From an uncultured Muribaculaceae bacterium (lineage in GTDB: Bacteria; Bacteroidota; Bacteroidia; Bacteroidales; Muribaculaceae), in contig CAJTOZ010000015.1 in NCBI GenBank assembly GCA_910578095.1, positions 1 to 64,000 on the forward strand: 64,000 bases of DNA, in the 5' to 3' direction. Position 1 is the first letter of the stretch. Every line of letters starts with the position of its first letter. A model generated the notes under the pieces. It saw only the letters and a list, made by a program, of their open reading frames with translations. It did not search any database and was not told the DNA's origin. Below are positions 27,566-37,865 of the stretch, one piece after another. The position numbers and the translations under genes were made by a program.

Positions 27566-30067
27566 ATGCTGAAACATCATTTCAAATACATCTTCACCGC
27601 CCTGGCCGTATCGCTGGCTGCGTGCTCCGACGACGAACCCATCGCGCCGGTAGAGCCCGAGGGTCCGCAACTCACGCCCGACGACGAACTGCTGTACCAC
27701 GACTATGTGCGCACGGATGTATATCCGAAACTCAACAATGAGGTGTACCTCAACCCGCCGCCACTGCTTGTGCCCAACACCTGGCGACGCGACTCGCTGA
27801 TGCAGTTTGAGGTTTCGGACGATGCCGGTTTCAGCAAAAGCATATTCCTGAGCGAGCCTCGCGACTGGTCGATGGCCTCGCCCCACAAACGTCTTGAGCC
27901 CGGACGCTGGTACTGGCGCTACCGCTGTGTGGCCGCCGACGGCACCGCAGGCACATGGAGCGATGCGATAGCCTTCAACGTAGATGCCAACCTGCCCGAG
28001 TTCGCCACCCCCACCATAGAAGAATTCAATGCCGCGCTGCCCACAGGCCACCCGCGTCTCGACTGCTATATCGATGCCAACCTGGAGTCGGCTCGCGCAG
28101 GCATCAAAAACCACTCGGAGTACAAAGCCTTGACAGCACGCGCCACCACGGCCATGAACCTCGACTACTCCGACATATCGACATACTATTCCAATAAGAA
28201 CAACGTCGGTACCCTCAACAGCTCAGTAAACCATCTCTACCAAGCGTGGGTGCTGACGCAGGATGAGCAGTATGCCGAGAAGCTGCTCTATATTCTCCGC
28301 GCTATGATCGCACGCCCTGCCACCGACGATGAACTGTTCAACGGCGAATCCAATTTCCAATCCGGAGATCTCGCTCAATGCTATGTGCGCATTTACGACA
28401 GCCTTTTCGACCGTCTCACGCAGGGTGAGCGTGCCGCAGCCGAGGAATTCATGCTGCGCATATTGCATAAACTGCTGAAAGCGCAGATGGGACAGCAGGA
28501 CAACCTCTTCGACAGCCATTTCTGGCAGCACAACATGATGTGCGTGTTCCAGTGCGCGTACATGCTCCACGACAAAATGCCCTACCGCGAGGAAGCCATA
28601 AAGGCGCTCGATTTCTATTATGAACTGTGGACCACCCGCGCACCCGGCTCGGGCTACAACCGCGACGGCGTGTGGCACAACAGCGCCTCATATTTCGATA
28701 CAAACATGGAAACGCTTCACTACATGCCTCTGGTGCTGACGGCAATCACCGGATTTGATTTCCTGAGCCATCCCTGGTACCGGAACGCCGGCAAATCAAT
28801 ACCCTACACCTGGCCGACAGCGTCCAAGAGCCTCGGCTTCGGCGACGGCAGCGATGCAGGCACGCCCTCGCGTCTGCGTGTGGCCATGGCCGATTTCCTC
28901 GCACGTCACACCGGCGACGAATACGCCGGCTGGTACGCCGAGCAAAACCGCTCCTTGCTCACAACCGACTATCTGTTTCGCCTCGACCGCGTGGTCAACA
29001 GCTACGCCTACTCCACCTCGCAGCCCGACGACATTGCCAAACTCATATGGTACAAGGACACGGGAGAAGCCGTCGTGCACAGCGACCTTGCTGACATCGA
29101 CAATGACCTTGCGGTGTCGTTCAAATCGAGCCGCTTCGGCTGCACGCAGCACACATACGCCAATCAGAACGCATTCAACATAGTGTACCGCGGCGCCGAT
29201 GTGTTCCGCAACACGGGCCACTATTTCAAATACGCCTCGCCCCACCACATCATGGACAACCGCCACTCGCGCGCCCACAATACCATACTCGTCGATGGCA
29301 TAGGCCAGGCATTCGCCCCCGAAGCCTTCGGCAACATAGTGCGCGGTATCGAGAGCGACAATGTGGTGTACATCATGGGCGATGCATCGCACGCCTACAC
29401 CGACTCCTGCCATCTGAAAGTGTGGATCAACAATTTCAAGAACGCGGGCCTCACGCAGAGCCGCGAGAATGGCTTCGGCTCCACTCCCCTCAGCCTCTAT
29501 CAGCGCCACGTGCTCATGCTTGGCGGCAGCGTAGTGGTGGTGTACGACGACATCGCCACATCCGAACCCGCCGCCATCAACTGGATGCTCAACAACCGCG
29601 ACGCCTTCGACACCGGCGCCGATGGCTCCACCTTCACGGTTGAGAACACGGCCAAGAATTTTGCCGCCGATGCGCGCCTGCTGTGCTCCGTGCCGTTCAC
29701 CCACGATGAGACCACGGAGTTCTTCTACCCCACCCCGTCGAAAACTGAATATCCCGACCACTGGCACTACATGGCCACCACGCAGAAGGGCACGGCTTTC
29801 CGCTTCCTGTTCGTGCTCAAGGTGCGCGACCTCAACGAGCCCGCCACCGTCATCGAGCCGGATGCAAGCGGCACCGTGAGCGTGGACGGCTGGACCATAC
29901 GCGCCGATTTCAGCGGCGCGGCCGCATCGCTTGCCATCGACAACGCCACGCTCGGCGCATCGTTCACACTCTCGCCTGAGGGAGGCGTGATACGCGACAC
30001 CGTCGACGGCAAAGCCTCCGAAATAGAATCCACCGACTACTTACCATTACACTCACGCTCAATATGA
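27566..30067 (+). CDS. Heparinase II/III-type lyase, lipoprotein (lyase 3)
   Basis: An 833-residue lipoprotein lyase; Cys20 follows V-S-L-A-A. It has the same N-terminal beta domain (R-W-Y-W-R-Y near 115), toroid and C-terminal beta-sandwich as lyases 1 and 2. The segment equivalent to A-D-N-H-V-W-Q reads D-S-H-F-W-Q-H-N, so the Asn before His is Ser while an additional His and Asn follow. R-A-H-N-T-I-L-V-D-G is kept. It therefore belongs to a different subfamily from lyases 1/2, closer in this stretch to lyase 4. The lipid anchor suggests action at the outer membrane. Its stop overlaps the next start by four bases (ATGA). Confidence 0.85.
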   Translation: MLKHHFKYIFTALAVSLAACSDDEPIAPVEPEGPQLTPDDELLYHDYVRTDVYPKLNNEVYLNPPPLLVPNTWRRDSLMQFEVSDDAGFSKSIFLSEPRDWSMASPHKRLEPGRWYWRYRCVAADGTAGTWSDAIAFNVDANLPEFATPTIEEFNAALPTGHPRLDCYIDANLESARAGIKNHSEYKALTARATTAMNLDYSDISTYYSNKNNVGTLNSSVNHLYQAWVLTQDEQYAEKLLYILRAMIARPATDDELFNGESNFQSGDLAQCYVRIYDSLFDRLTQGERAAAEEFMLRILHKLLKAQMGQQDNLFDSHFWQHNMMCVFQCAYMLHDKMPYREEAIKALDFYYELWTTRAPGSGYNRDGVWHNSASYFDTNMETLHYMPLVLTAITGFDFLSHPWYRNAGKSIPYTWPTASKSLGFGDGSDAGTPSRLRVAMADFLARHTGDEYAGWYAEQNRSLLTTDYLFRLDRVVNSYAYSTSQPDDIAKLIWYKDTGEAVVHSDLADIDNDLAVSFKSSRFGCTQHTYANQNAFNIVYRGADVFRNTGHYFKYASPHHIMDNRHSRAHNTILVDGIGQAFAPEAFGNIVRGIESDNVVYIMGDASHAYTDSCHLKVWINNFKNAGLTQSRENGFGSTPLSLYQRHVLMLGGSVVVVYDDIATSEPAAINWMLNNRDAFDTGADGSTFTVENTAKNFAADARLLCSVPFTHDETTEFFYPTPSKTEYPDHWHYMATTQKGTAFRFLFVLKVRDLNEPATVIEPDASGTVSVDGWTIRADFSGAAASLAIDNATLGASFTLSPEGGVIRDTVDGKASEIESTDYLPLHSRSI

Positions 30068-33000
30068 GAAGTCTTAAATTCATCGCATTTCTGCTCTGCC
30101 TCGGAATATTTCTGCCGGGCTTCGCAGAGGAAACAGTATTTGCCGAATATTTCGATATTCCCGTAGGCAGTCCCGCCGGAACGGAAGTGATGGGGCGCAT
30201 CCATCTGAAACGCAACAAGGATGTGAAGACCAACCCCATACCCGAGGGCTACACATTTGAGATTCTCCGCCAACGCGAGGGACAGGAATATTTCGACATC
30301 GATACCGAACGCGATGCCGACGGCCGCATCATGGGTGTGCTTTATGTGAAGGACGGCGCGACACTGCCCGCCGACCGCGCACGCTACCCGCTAACCGTAG
30401 CCCTCAAAAACGGTAAGAAACTGGTGCAGAAATTCCCCGTGAAAATCAACGCCGTGAAGCAGACCCTGTGGTCCGACCTCTACAACCGCTATGTGCCGCA
30501 GGTGATCAACAATCCGCGCCTGTACGGCAAGAAAAAACTGACCGATGAAGAAGTGGCTACCGCTATAGCCGACCTCAAGGCCCACGACTACCGCTTCAGC
30601 GATGAGCTGTGCTACACCAAGCACCCCACGGAATACCCCGGCCAACTTGATGAGATTGACCACTGGAAAGGCGGCACCATCGACTACGACTACATACGCG
30701 TGTGCGACCGCATAGGCCAGCTTGGCTACGCCTATGTGAAATCGCCCGTCTACGGCATGGAAGGCGACCCCGCCAAACACGCCGAGCTGCGCGATGTAAT
30801 TATCGAGGCAATACTCGCCTACACCGATATTTTCCCCATCGAAGGCTCCGACATGCTCATCGATGGCAAGCCCATTGGCAAATACACCGGCGACGGCTTC
30901 AGCCTTCTGCAGAAACACAAACTCGCCGGACATCAGATTCCCACCCACCAGTGGACCCTCACCGATCCCCTCATGGTGCCCGTGCTGCATCTGATGCCCG
31001 ATATCCTCGACGGCATATCGCAGGGCGACGAGAAAATGCAGCGCCTGCACGATGCTCTCGTGCGCTATCTACAGGTGTTCACCTCCATCGTCGACGGGCG
31101 CCGCGCCATCGACAACCCCAAAGAACGCTGGGGCCTCATCTCCGACCCCAACTACTCGGCCGGCGCCTGGGCCGATGCCAATCTCGGCCACCGCTCGCGC
31201 ACGATGCTCGCACTGCCCATCATCTGGGCCGACTACAACCGCCCCATGACCTATGTGCCCTACTGGTACGACGATTTCTATCCCGAAAAACCCTACGAAG
31301 GCTTCAACTACGCCCATGGCTGGAGCCCGCACGGCGTTGTGGCCGACGTGGCTCACTGGATGACGATGAGCAATATCCCCGCCCATCACTACGCACAGTC
31401 CGGATTCCAGCCCGATGGCAGTATCTCTCACCATGTGTCCAACGGCACCGATGCCGCCATGGCCGCCTACGGCTTTGAGTGGCTCACCGATCTCAACACC
31501 GGCTTCAACTATTTCAAGAATACGCCCTATGAGGTGCCGGGCGAGAATTTCCAGTTTGAAATCGACCGCCTGCTCAACATCTATCCCCTCTTCTTCTACA
31601 AGCAGCGCATGGACAACCTCATTGCGGGCCGCTCGTTCATGCAGGATCCCAAGAGCTTCACTCTCAAGACCTACCCCAAAGGCGTGAACTCGCTGCTCAA
31701 GGGTGTGAGCAAACGCACCAAAATAGAAGGCGCCGACTCGCTCCGCGCCCTTGTGAAAGCTCTCAAAGCCGGCCGCCACGAGACAACCGCCACGGTGCCT
31801 TTCTGGGTGAATGAATATCTCCTGCACCGCCAGGGCAACGAGAACGGCAAACAGCCCTTCTTCGTGTCGCTGAAACTGAAATCGGAGCGCACCGTGGGTG
31901 CCGAGGATTTCGACAAGAAAGTGCGCAAATCGTGGCACATGGGCTACGGCATCATGCAGACCAAGGTGAAAGGCGACGAGTACGATGTGCCCGTGCTGGC
32001 CCAGTTCGACTGGCACGCACTGCCCGGTCTTACCGAGGAATGGCGCAAGGATCCGCTGCCTTTGAAAGGCGGCGCCCAGGCTTCTAAGCCCGGAGCCAAT
32101 AAGGTGGCCGGCGTGCTGGCCGACGGCACTGCAGGCATGGCCATCTACCACCACCTGACCAAAGAAAAATACAGCTCGGCACAGGCCTTCAAGAGCTACG
32201 GCTTCGTGGGCGAGCACGCCATCTCGCAGGGCTCGGCCATCAGCCGCCACCGCAAGGGCACCGGCGAGAACATAACCACATTCATCGACCAGGGCGCACT
32301 GTCGTCGCCGCTCACCATCTGCGTGGACGGCAAGACCACCACGATAGATGCCGGCCAATCGGTCGATCTCACGTTCACATCGTCGAAGCCCATGTGGATG
32401 CACATCGGTGCCAAGGGCTATGTGGTGGTGCCCGAGGGCGAGTCCACACTCCGCGTGGTCACCGGCTCCAATGTGAACGTGACCGACCCCGCCTATAAGT
32501 TCAAAGGCAAGCGCGGCCCCGGCTACATTCTGGCGCTCGACCACGGTGTGAATCCCGCCGCCGGCACCGACGAATATGCCTATGCCGTGCTGCCCAACGC
32601 CAACGCAGAGGCCATGCCAGCGCTGGCTGCCGATTTCGCCAAGGATTTCACATTTGTGCGTAACGGCGCCAATGCCCATGCTCTCAGCTCGCACAGCAAC
32701 GGCCTGCACCAGTTTGCGTTCTTCGCCCCGTCGAGCATCAAGGCCGGCGACATCACCGCCACAGCCTCCGCTCCCTCGCAGCTCATGCTCCGCGAAACAG
32801 CCGATGCCTATATTCTCTCGGCCGGCAACCCCGCCCCCGACGACAAGAACGTGACATCGCTCACCTTCACCCTCTCCAAGCGTCTGCCCGCCGGCACCTA
32901 CGCCTATCGCACCGGCGGCATCTACCCGCTGGACGGCGAGACCGTGACCGTGGCCGACGAAGGCAAAGGCTCGCGCATCACCGTTGAGCTTCCCGATTTC

Positions 33001-33078
33001 CGCGACGAAGAGAAATACAACTATCAGACAGAACTGTACAACGCCGTTCCGGTGGTAATAACCATTCCCAAGAAATGA
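30064..33078 (+). CDS. PL8-like (chondroitin/hyaluronate lyase type) polysaccharide lyase
   Basis: A 1004-residue exported protein with a signal peptide (1-21). The layout resembles PL8-superfold lyases: an N-terminal beta domain (to about 130), an alpha toroid (about 135-500), a super-sandwich domain (W-H-A-L-P-G-L-T near 660) and a C-terminal beta domain. Candidate active-site stretch: N-I-P-A-H-H-Y-A, then D-G-S-I-S-H-H-V-S-N-G (His456/457) and Tyr469 in M-A-A-Y-G. PL8 enzymes break glucuronic-acid-containing chains such as chondroitin, hyaluronan or xanthan by beta-elimination. It is coupled at both ends by ATGA overlaps to lyase 3 and sulfatase 2. The exact family is uncertain; a chondroitinase-like subgroup is my best reading. 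Confidence 0.75.
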   Translation: MRSLKFIAFLLCLGIFLPGFAEETVFAEYFDIPVGSPAGTEVMGRIHLKRNKDVKTNPIPEGYTFEILRQREGQEYFDIDTERDADGRIMGVLYVKDGATLPADRARYPLTVALKNGKKLVQKFPVKINAVKQTLWSDLYNRYVPQVINNPRLYGKKKLTDEEVATAIADLKAHDYRFSDELCYTKHPTEYPGQLDEIDHWKGGTIDYDYIRVCDRIGQLGYAYVKSPVYGMEGDPAKHAELRDVIIEAILAYTDIFPIEGSDMLIDGKPIGKYTGDGFSLLQKHKLAGHQIPTHQWTLTDPLMVPVLHLMPDILDGISQGDEKMQRLHDALVRYLQVFTSIVDGRRAIDNPKERWGLISDPNYSAGAWADANLGHRSRTMLALPIIWADYNRPMTYVPYWYDDFYPEKPYEGFNYAHGWSPHGVVADVAHWMTMSNIPAHHYAQSGFQPDGSISHHVSNGTDAAMAAYGFEWLTDLNTGFNYFKNTPYEVPGENFQFEIDRLLNIYPLFFYKQRMDNLIAGRSFMQDPKSFTLKTYPKGVNSLLKGVSKRTKIEGADSLRALVKALKAGRHETTATVPFWVNEYLLHRQGNENGKQPFFVSLKLKSERTVGAEDFDKKVRKSWHMGYGIMQTKVKGDEYDVPVLAQFDWHALPGLTEEWRKDPLPLKGGAQASKPGANKVAGVLADGTAGMAIYHHLTKEKYSSAQAFKSYGFVGEHAISQGSAISRHRKGTGENITTFIDQGALSSPLTICVDGKTTTIDAGQSVDLTFTSSKPMWMHIGAKGYVVVPEGESTLRVVTGSNVNVTDPAYKFKGKRGPGYILALDHGVNPAAGTDEYAYAVLPNANAEAMPALAADFAKDFTFVRNGANAHALSSHSNGLHQFAFFAPSSIKAGDITATASAPSQLMLRETADAYILSAGNPAPDDKNVTSLTFTLSKRLPAGTYAYRTGGIYPLDGETVTVADEGKGSRITVELPDFRDEEKYNYQTELYNAVPVVITIPKK

Positions 33079-34454
33079 ACCCGTCCAAATACCTCATGGC
33101 CATGACAGCCGGCATCACCGCCGGCATCGCGGCCCACGCAGCAGAAAAACCCAACATCGTAGTGCTCCTGACCGACGACCAGGGCTACGGCGACCTCCGT
33201 TGCTACGGCAACCCCAAGGTGACCACGCCCAACATCGACCGCCTGGCCTCGCAGGGCACCCTCTACACCGATTTCTACGCCGGAGCCGCCGCCTCCACGC
33301 CCTCGCGTGCAGGCCTGCTCACGGGCCGCTACGCCGAGCGCGTAGGTGTGCCCGATGTGGTCGACGACACCTCCGACAACGGCCTAAAGGCCGACGAGCT
33401 GACCATAGCCGACTATCTCAAGCAGCACGGCTACGCCACCGGCATGTTCGGCAAATGGCACCTCGGCTACCAACCCGAGTACATGCCTTGCCGCCACGGC
33501 TTCACGGAGTTTTACGGCCTGCCCTACTCCATGGATATGTGGCCCTTCCACCCCGCGCCCGACCATGCCTACCGCGCACTGCCGCTCTACGAGAACGAAG
33601 AGGTGGTGGAGTACAACCCGCCCGTCGACGAAATGACCACACGCCTTACCGACCGTGCTGTCGACTTCATCCGCCGCAAAGCCTCCGACGACGCGCCTTT
33701 CTTCCTCTACCTGCCCTACACTCAGCCGCATGTGCCGCTGGGCGTGTCGGACAAGTTCCGCGGCAAATCGGGCGAAGGCCTCTATGCCGATGTGCTCATG
33801 GAGATTGACTGGTCGGTGGGACAGATTGTCAACACCATCGACAGCCTCGGCCTGGGCGAGAACACCCTCATACTCTTCACCTCCGACAACGGCCCTTGGC
33901 TGAGCTACGGCGGCCACGCCGGCACCACCCTGGGTCTGCGCGAAGGCAAAGGCACCACCTTCGAGGGTGGCCAGCGCGTGCCCCTGGTGGCCCGCATGAC
34001 CGGCACCATTCCCGCCGGCAAGACCGACTCCCGCTTCTTCTCGGCGCTCGACCTCGCGCCCACCATCATCGGAATGGCCGATGCCGGCATGCCGGGCAAG
34101 AACAACAATTTCGACGGCCAGAACGTGGCAGCTATACTCAAAGGCGAGAAAGCCGAAGCCCACAAGCCTTTCTTCTTCGTGTACAACGGCAAGGTGGAAG
34201 CCGTGCGCGACGGGCGCTACAAATGTGTGGCCCCGCACGCCTACCGCATAGTCACCGAGCCCGGACGCGACGGCTGCCCCGGACGCCAGATCATCGATGG
34301 CGCAAGCACCGGGCTTGCCCTCTTCGACCTTGAGAAAGACCCTTACGAAAAGAACGACATCTCCAAGAAGAAGCCCGAAATCACCGCGCGTCTCCACGCC
34401 ATGATAGAGGAGTTCCAGAAAGAGATGGACAAAGAAATGCAACAGTACAAATAG
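33075..34454 (+). CDS. Family S1 arylsulfatase, Ser-type (sulfatase 2)
   Basis: A 459-residue exported sulfatase with a signal peptide (about 1-22). The signature S74-T-P-S-R78, followed by A-G-L-L-T-G-R, marks a serine-type formylglycine site that needs anSME maturation. Metal-site residues are visible in L-L-T-D-D-Q-G-Y-G-D (31-40) and T-S-D-N-G-P-W (about 277); G-K-W-H-L-G is near 125. It resembles arylsulfatase A-like members more than sulfatase 1 does, so the two likely remove sulfate from different positions. Its start overlaps the PL8-like stop by four bases, and the GH88-DUF6250 gene begins two bases after its stop. Confidence 0.92.
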   Translation: MNPSKYLMAMTAGITAGIAAHAAEKPNIVVLLTDDQGYGDLRCYGNPKVTTPNIDRLASQGTLYTDFYAGAAASTPSRAGLLTGRYAERVGVPDVVDDTSDNGLKADELTIADYLKQHGYATGMFGKWHLGYQPEYMPCRHGFTEFYGLPYSMDMWPFHPAPDHAYRALPLYENEEVVEYNPPVDEMTTRLTDRAVDFIRRKASDDAPFFLYLPYTQPHVPLGVSDKFRGKSGEGLYADVLMEIDWSVGQIVNTIDSLGLGENTLILFTSDNGPWLSYGGHAGTTLGLREGKGTTFEGGQRVPLVARMTGTIPAGKTDSRFFSALDLAPTIIGMADAGMPGKNNNFDGQNVAAILKGEKAEAHKPFFFVYNGKVEAVRDGRYKCVAPHAYRIVTEPGRDGCPGRQIIDGASTGLALFDLEKDPYEKNDISKKKPEITARLHAMIEEFQKEMDKEMQQYK

Positions 34455-34456
34455 TG

Positions 34457-36259
34457 ATGAGAAATTTCATTTTTGCCGCCACTTTGTGCGCCGCGCTCCA
34501 GGGCGCGGCCGCTACCCCCGAGTGGGTCGACAAAGCCTACGACACCGCCGCCGCACAGTCGGAAATCATGTACGGACGCGTGGAGAAAGAGGGCAAGCTG
34601 CCCCGCTCCATCGCCCGCGGGATGATGGGTCCGGAGGACTGGTGCACCGGATTCTTCCCCGGCACCATGTGGCTGCTCTACGCCCACACCGGCGACAGCA
34701 TCTGGCAGGCTCGCGCACGCAAAGGCTGCGAGATGATAGCCGGAGAGCGTTTCAACGCCTTCGACCACGACATCGGCTTCAAGATGCAGTGCTCGTTCGG
34801 CACCGGCCTGGCGCTCGTGCCCGACAAAGACTACGAACAGATTCTCTACCGCTCGGCCCGAACGCTCGCCTCGCGCTTCGACCCGCGCGTAGGTCTCATA
34901 CAGTCGTGGGAAGCCGACACGGCGCGCGACTGGAAATTTCCCGTCATCATCGACAACATGATGAATCTTGAGCTGCTCATGGAGGCCTACAAGCGCTCCG
35001 GCGACAGCTCTCTCCGCGACATTGCCGTAGCGCACGCCGACAAGACCATGCGTTGCCACTACCGCCCCAACTCGACCTGCCCCCACGTGGTAGACTACGA
35101 CCCGCTGACGGGCGAGGTGCGCAAATTCGACTGGAACAACGGTTCGGACGATGTGAGCGTGTCGACGTGGGGCCGCGGCCAGTCGTGGGGTCTCTACGGC
35201 TTCACCATGATGTTCCGCGAAACAGGCGACCGCCGCTACCTGCAGCACGCCGAGCGCATAGCCGACTATCTGCTCGGCCACCCCAACCTGCCCGCCGACA
35301 TGGTGCCCTACTGGGACTATACCGGAGCGGACCGTTCGACCATGCGCGACGCAGCAGCAGCAGCCGTCATGGCTTCGGCGCTGATGGAGCTGAGCACATG
35401 GTCGGCCAACGGCGAGCGCTACTTTGAGGCCGGTGAGCGTCAACTCAAGAGCCTCGCCTCCGACGAGTATCTGGCCACACCCGGCACCAACGAAGGCTTC
35501 ATCATCAAGCACGCCACCGGCAACTACCTATGGCAGAGCGAGCTCGACGGCTCCCTCTCCTATGCCGACTACTATTTCATGGAAGCCCTCGACCGCTATC
35601 TCAAGCTCATCGAAGGCCGCACGCTCTACAACAACAGCCGCATGCTGCACGCATCCAGCGGCAACTGGTTCGTAGAAGCCCACGACCCCGCCACCACCGT
35701 GACCGAACACGACGGGGTGATAGACATCACCACGCCCAAGGGCTTCACCATGTGGTACGACCGCCCTCTCTCTGGCAACTACCGCATCACCTACAAGGCC
35801 ATGTTGCCCGAAAAAGGCGGCGCGCACGACCGTGCCAGCGACCTCAACTGCTTCTGGGGCGCGAAGGATCCCGACAACCCCGCCGATCTCTATGCCGCCG
35901 CCGCGTGGCGCAAGGGCATATTCCAGCACTACAAGAGCCTCAAGCTGTTCTATGTGGGCTACGGCGGCAACTACAACACCACCACCCGCTTCCGCAAATA
36001 CCACGGAGGCGGCCCGCAGCTGTCGGACGAAGTGGTGCGCCCCGTAATAGCCGAATACACCGACAAAGCCCACCTGCTCAAGCCCAACAAGTGGTACAGC
36101 ATTGAGATAGAAGCCAAAGACGGCCACACCACCTACAGCATGAACGGGCGCAAGCTATTCGAGCTGGACGCCGACCGTGCCGACACCGACGGCTATTTCG
36201 GCCTGCGCCTGCTCTCCAACCACTGCCTCATACGCGATTTTAAGATTGAATCCATATGA
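34457..36259 (+). CDS. GH88 unsaturated uronyl hydrolase fused to a DUF6250-like domain
   Basis: A 600-residue protein. ATG 34457 is preferred over the GTG at 34454, which overlaps the previous stop. Signal peptide about 1-19. The GH88 domain (about 22-395) has Asp105 in H-D-I-G-F, Asp166 in I-I-D-N-M-M-N-L, W-C-T-G-F-F-P-G and W-G-R-G-Q-S-W. The C-terminal 200 residues (about 400-600) form a separate beta-sandwich of DUF6250/laminin-G type: W-F-V-E-A, D-R-A-S-D-L-N-C-F-W-G, and a final Y-F-G-L-R-L-L-S. The enzyme removes unsaturated uronates from lyase products; the extra domain may bind the remaining glycan. The stop overlaps the GH29 start (ATGA). Confidence 0.88.
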   Translation: MRNFIFAATLCAALQGAAATPEWVDKAYDTAAAQSEIMYGRVEKEGKLPRSIARGMMGPEDWCTGFFPGTMWLLYAHTGDSIWQARARKGCEMIAGERFNAFDHDIGFKMQCSFGTGLALVPDKDYEQILYRSARTLASRFDPRVGLIQSWEADTARDWKFPVIIDNMMNLELLMEAYKRSGDSSLRDIAVAHADKTMRCHYRPNSTCPHVVDYDPLTGEVRKFDWNNGSDDVSVSTWGRGQSWGLYGFTMMFRETGDRRYLQHAERIADYLLGHPNLPADMVPYWDYTGADRSTMRDAAAAAVMASALMELSTWSANGERYFEAGERQLKSLASDEYLATPGTNEGFIIKHATGNYLWQSELDGSLSYADYYFMEALDRYLKLIEGRTLYNNSRMLHASSGNWFVEAHDPATTVTEHDGVIDITTPKGFTMWYDRPLSGNYRITYKAMLPEKGGAHDRASDLNCFWGAKDPDNPADLYAAAAWRKGIFQHYKSLKLFYVGYGGNYNTTTRFRKYHGGGPQLSDEVVRPVIAEYTDKAHLLKPNKWYSIEIEAKDGHTTYSMNGRKLFELDADRADTDGYFGLRLLSNHCLIRDFKIESI

Positions 36260-37704
36260 AACGTATAATCCTTACCCTACTGGCCGCGCTCATGCTGGCC
36301 GCCACGCCTGCCGCAGCGCAAACAACGGCCGGACACGATGCAAAGATGGCCTGGTGGCGCGGTGCCCATTTCGGCATGTTCATCCACTGGGGGCCCTATG
36401 CACAGTGGGGCGGATTCTACAATGGCTATATGCAACGTCTCGGAGGCACCGAGTGGATAATGAACCGCTGCAAAATACCCGTGGCCGAATACAAGGCCAA
36501 GGCCGCAGAGTTCAATCCCGTGAATTTCGACGCCGACGCCGTGGCCCGTATGGCCCGCGATGCAGGCATGAAATACCTTGTGATCACGTCCAAGCACCAC
36601 GACGGCTTCGCCATGTTCCAAAGCGACGCCAGCCCCTTCAACATCGTGGATCACACACCCTACAAGCGCGATGTGGTGGATCAACTTGTGAAAGCATGCA
36701 AAAAATACGGCCTTAAATTCGGCGTGTACTACTCGCAGATGCAGGACTGGACCAATGGCGGCGGCACGGCCCTGAAGCCATCATCGCTCGGTTGGCCCAA
36801 CCCTGAGGCCGACAAAGTGGATGCCTACACGCAGGCCCACAAAGGCAGTTGGGACCCCGCACAGCAGGTGCGCACCTACGATGAGTATTTCGAGCAGATA
36901 GCATATCCCCAGATACGCGAGTTGCTCACCCGCCACGGCAGCGATATCCATGTGCTATTTTGGGACACCCCACAGCACATGAAAGAAGCCTACGCCGAGA
37001 AAATCATGGATTTGCTCAAAGACTACCCCCACATCATCACCAACGACCGCCTCATCCGTCGCAACGCCCGCTTCACCGGCGACTACAAGACGCCCGAGCA
37101 GACCATACCCACAGAAAAGCAACTCGACGGGTGCGACTGGGAAACCAGCATGACCATTTCGAGCAGCTGGGGCCACCAAAAGCGCGGTACGTCGTGGAAA
37201 TCTGCGCGCACGCTCATCACAAACCTCATCGACATAGTGTCGAAAGGCGGCAATTTCCTGCTTAACATAGCTCCCGACGAAACGGGCGCCATACCGCAGC
37301 CCAATATCAAGCGCCTCGCGGCCGTGGGCAGCTGGATGGACAAGTACTCTGATGCCATCTACGGCACCGAGCGCGCAAGCGTGGGACGACCACATTGGGG
37401 CTACTGCTCGCAGAAATTCACCCCCGACGGCAAAACCAAGGTCTATCTCTACGTGATGGACTGGCCCGAGGACGGCGAGCTGCTGTTCCGCATCTACGAA
37501 AACGCCACGGCGGCCCGACTGCTCGACAGCGGCAAGAGCCTTGACTTTGAAAACACGCACGACGGCATATACCTGAAAGTGCCGGCTGAGGCACCCGACG
37601 ACATTGCTTCCGTAATCGAGCTTGAGTTCGACCACGCACTGCCACGCATGGAACGCAAATCCATGAACAACAAGAATTTTGAAATCGTGGACGAAAAACG
37701 CTGA
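36256..37704 (+). CDS. GH29 alpha-L-fucosidase (fucosidase 1)
   Basis: A 482-residue exported TIM-barrel enzyme, signal peptide 1-21. Family features: H-F-G-M-F-I-H-W-G near 38-46, T-S-K-H-H-D-G-F at 111-118, and the putative nucleophile Asp237 in V-L-F-W-D-T. The C-terminal domain is a beta-sandwich with W-P-E-D-G-E-L. GH29 enzymes remove alpha-linked L-fucose by a retaining mechanism; some members act on other sugars such as alpha-galactose. It is translationally coupled to the GH88 fusion and ends the second block; a terminator follows. Confidence 0.88.
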   Translation: MKRIILTLLAALMLAATPAAAQTTAGHDAKMAWWRGAHFGMFIHWGPYAQWGGFYNGYMQRLGGTEWIMNRCKIPVAEYKAKAAEFNPVNFDADAVARMARDAGMKYLVITSKHHDGFAMFQSDASPFNIVDHTPYKRDVVDQLVKACKKYGLKFGVYYSQMQDWTNGGGTALKPSSLGWPNPEADKVDAYTQAHKGSWDPAQQVRTYDEYFEQIAYPQIRELLTRHGSDIHVLFWDTPQHMKEAYAEKIMDLLKDYPHIITNDRLIRRNARFTGDYKTPEQTIPTEKQLDGCDWETSMTISSSWGHQKRGTSWKSARTLITNLIDIVSKGGNFLLNIAPDETGAIPQPNIKRLAAVGSWMDKYSDAIYGTERASVGRPHWGYCSQKFTPDGKTKVYLYVMDWPEDGELLFRIYENATAARLLDSGKSLDFENTHDGIYLKVPAEAPDDIASVIELEFDHALPRMERKSMNNKNFEIVDEKR

Positions 37705-37742
37705 ATACCCATATAAGGGGACATAACTTATCGTTTATACGT

Positions 37743-37769
37743 AAGCGTGCACATTTGTGCACGCTTTTT
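37743..37769 (+). terminator. Intrinsic terminator ending the second block
   Basis: Stem AAGCGTGCACA / TGTGCACGCTT with a very small loop, running straight into five T. It lies 39 bases after the fucosidase 1 stop. Confidence 0.85.
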
Positions 37770-37827
37770 CAACATTTACGCATGCCTTTTTCTACATTTG
37801 AGGACATCGTGCATACCTTCCATTGCG

Positions 37828-37835
37828 TAACTTTG
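37828..37835 (+). promoter_or_regulatory. -7 box starting the third block
   Basis: TAACTTTG (TAnnTTTG), 31 bases before the fucosidase 2 ATG and after the terminator at 37743-37769. The terminator-plus-promoter arrangement indicates a separate transcript. Confidence 0.6.
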
Positions 37836-37865
37836 CGATAGAAATATCTAACTCCTGAAAACCAC

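Noticed and set aside
27566..30067. Lyase 3 as a dead enzyme because Asn before the catalytic His is Ser
   Set aside because: Lyase 4 shares the same Q-H pattern, so this is more likely a subfamily difference than decay; listed as a finding instead.
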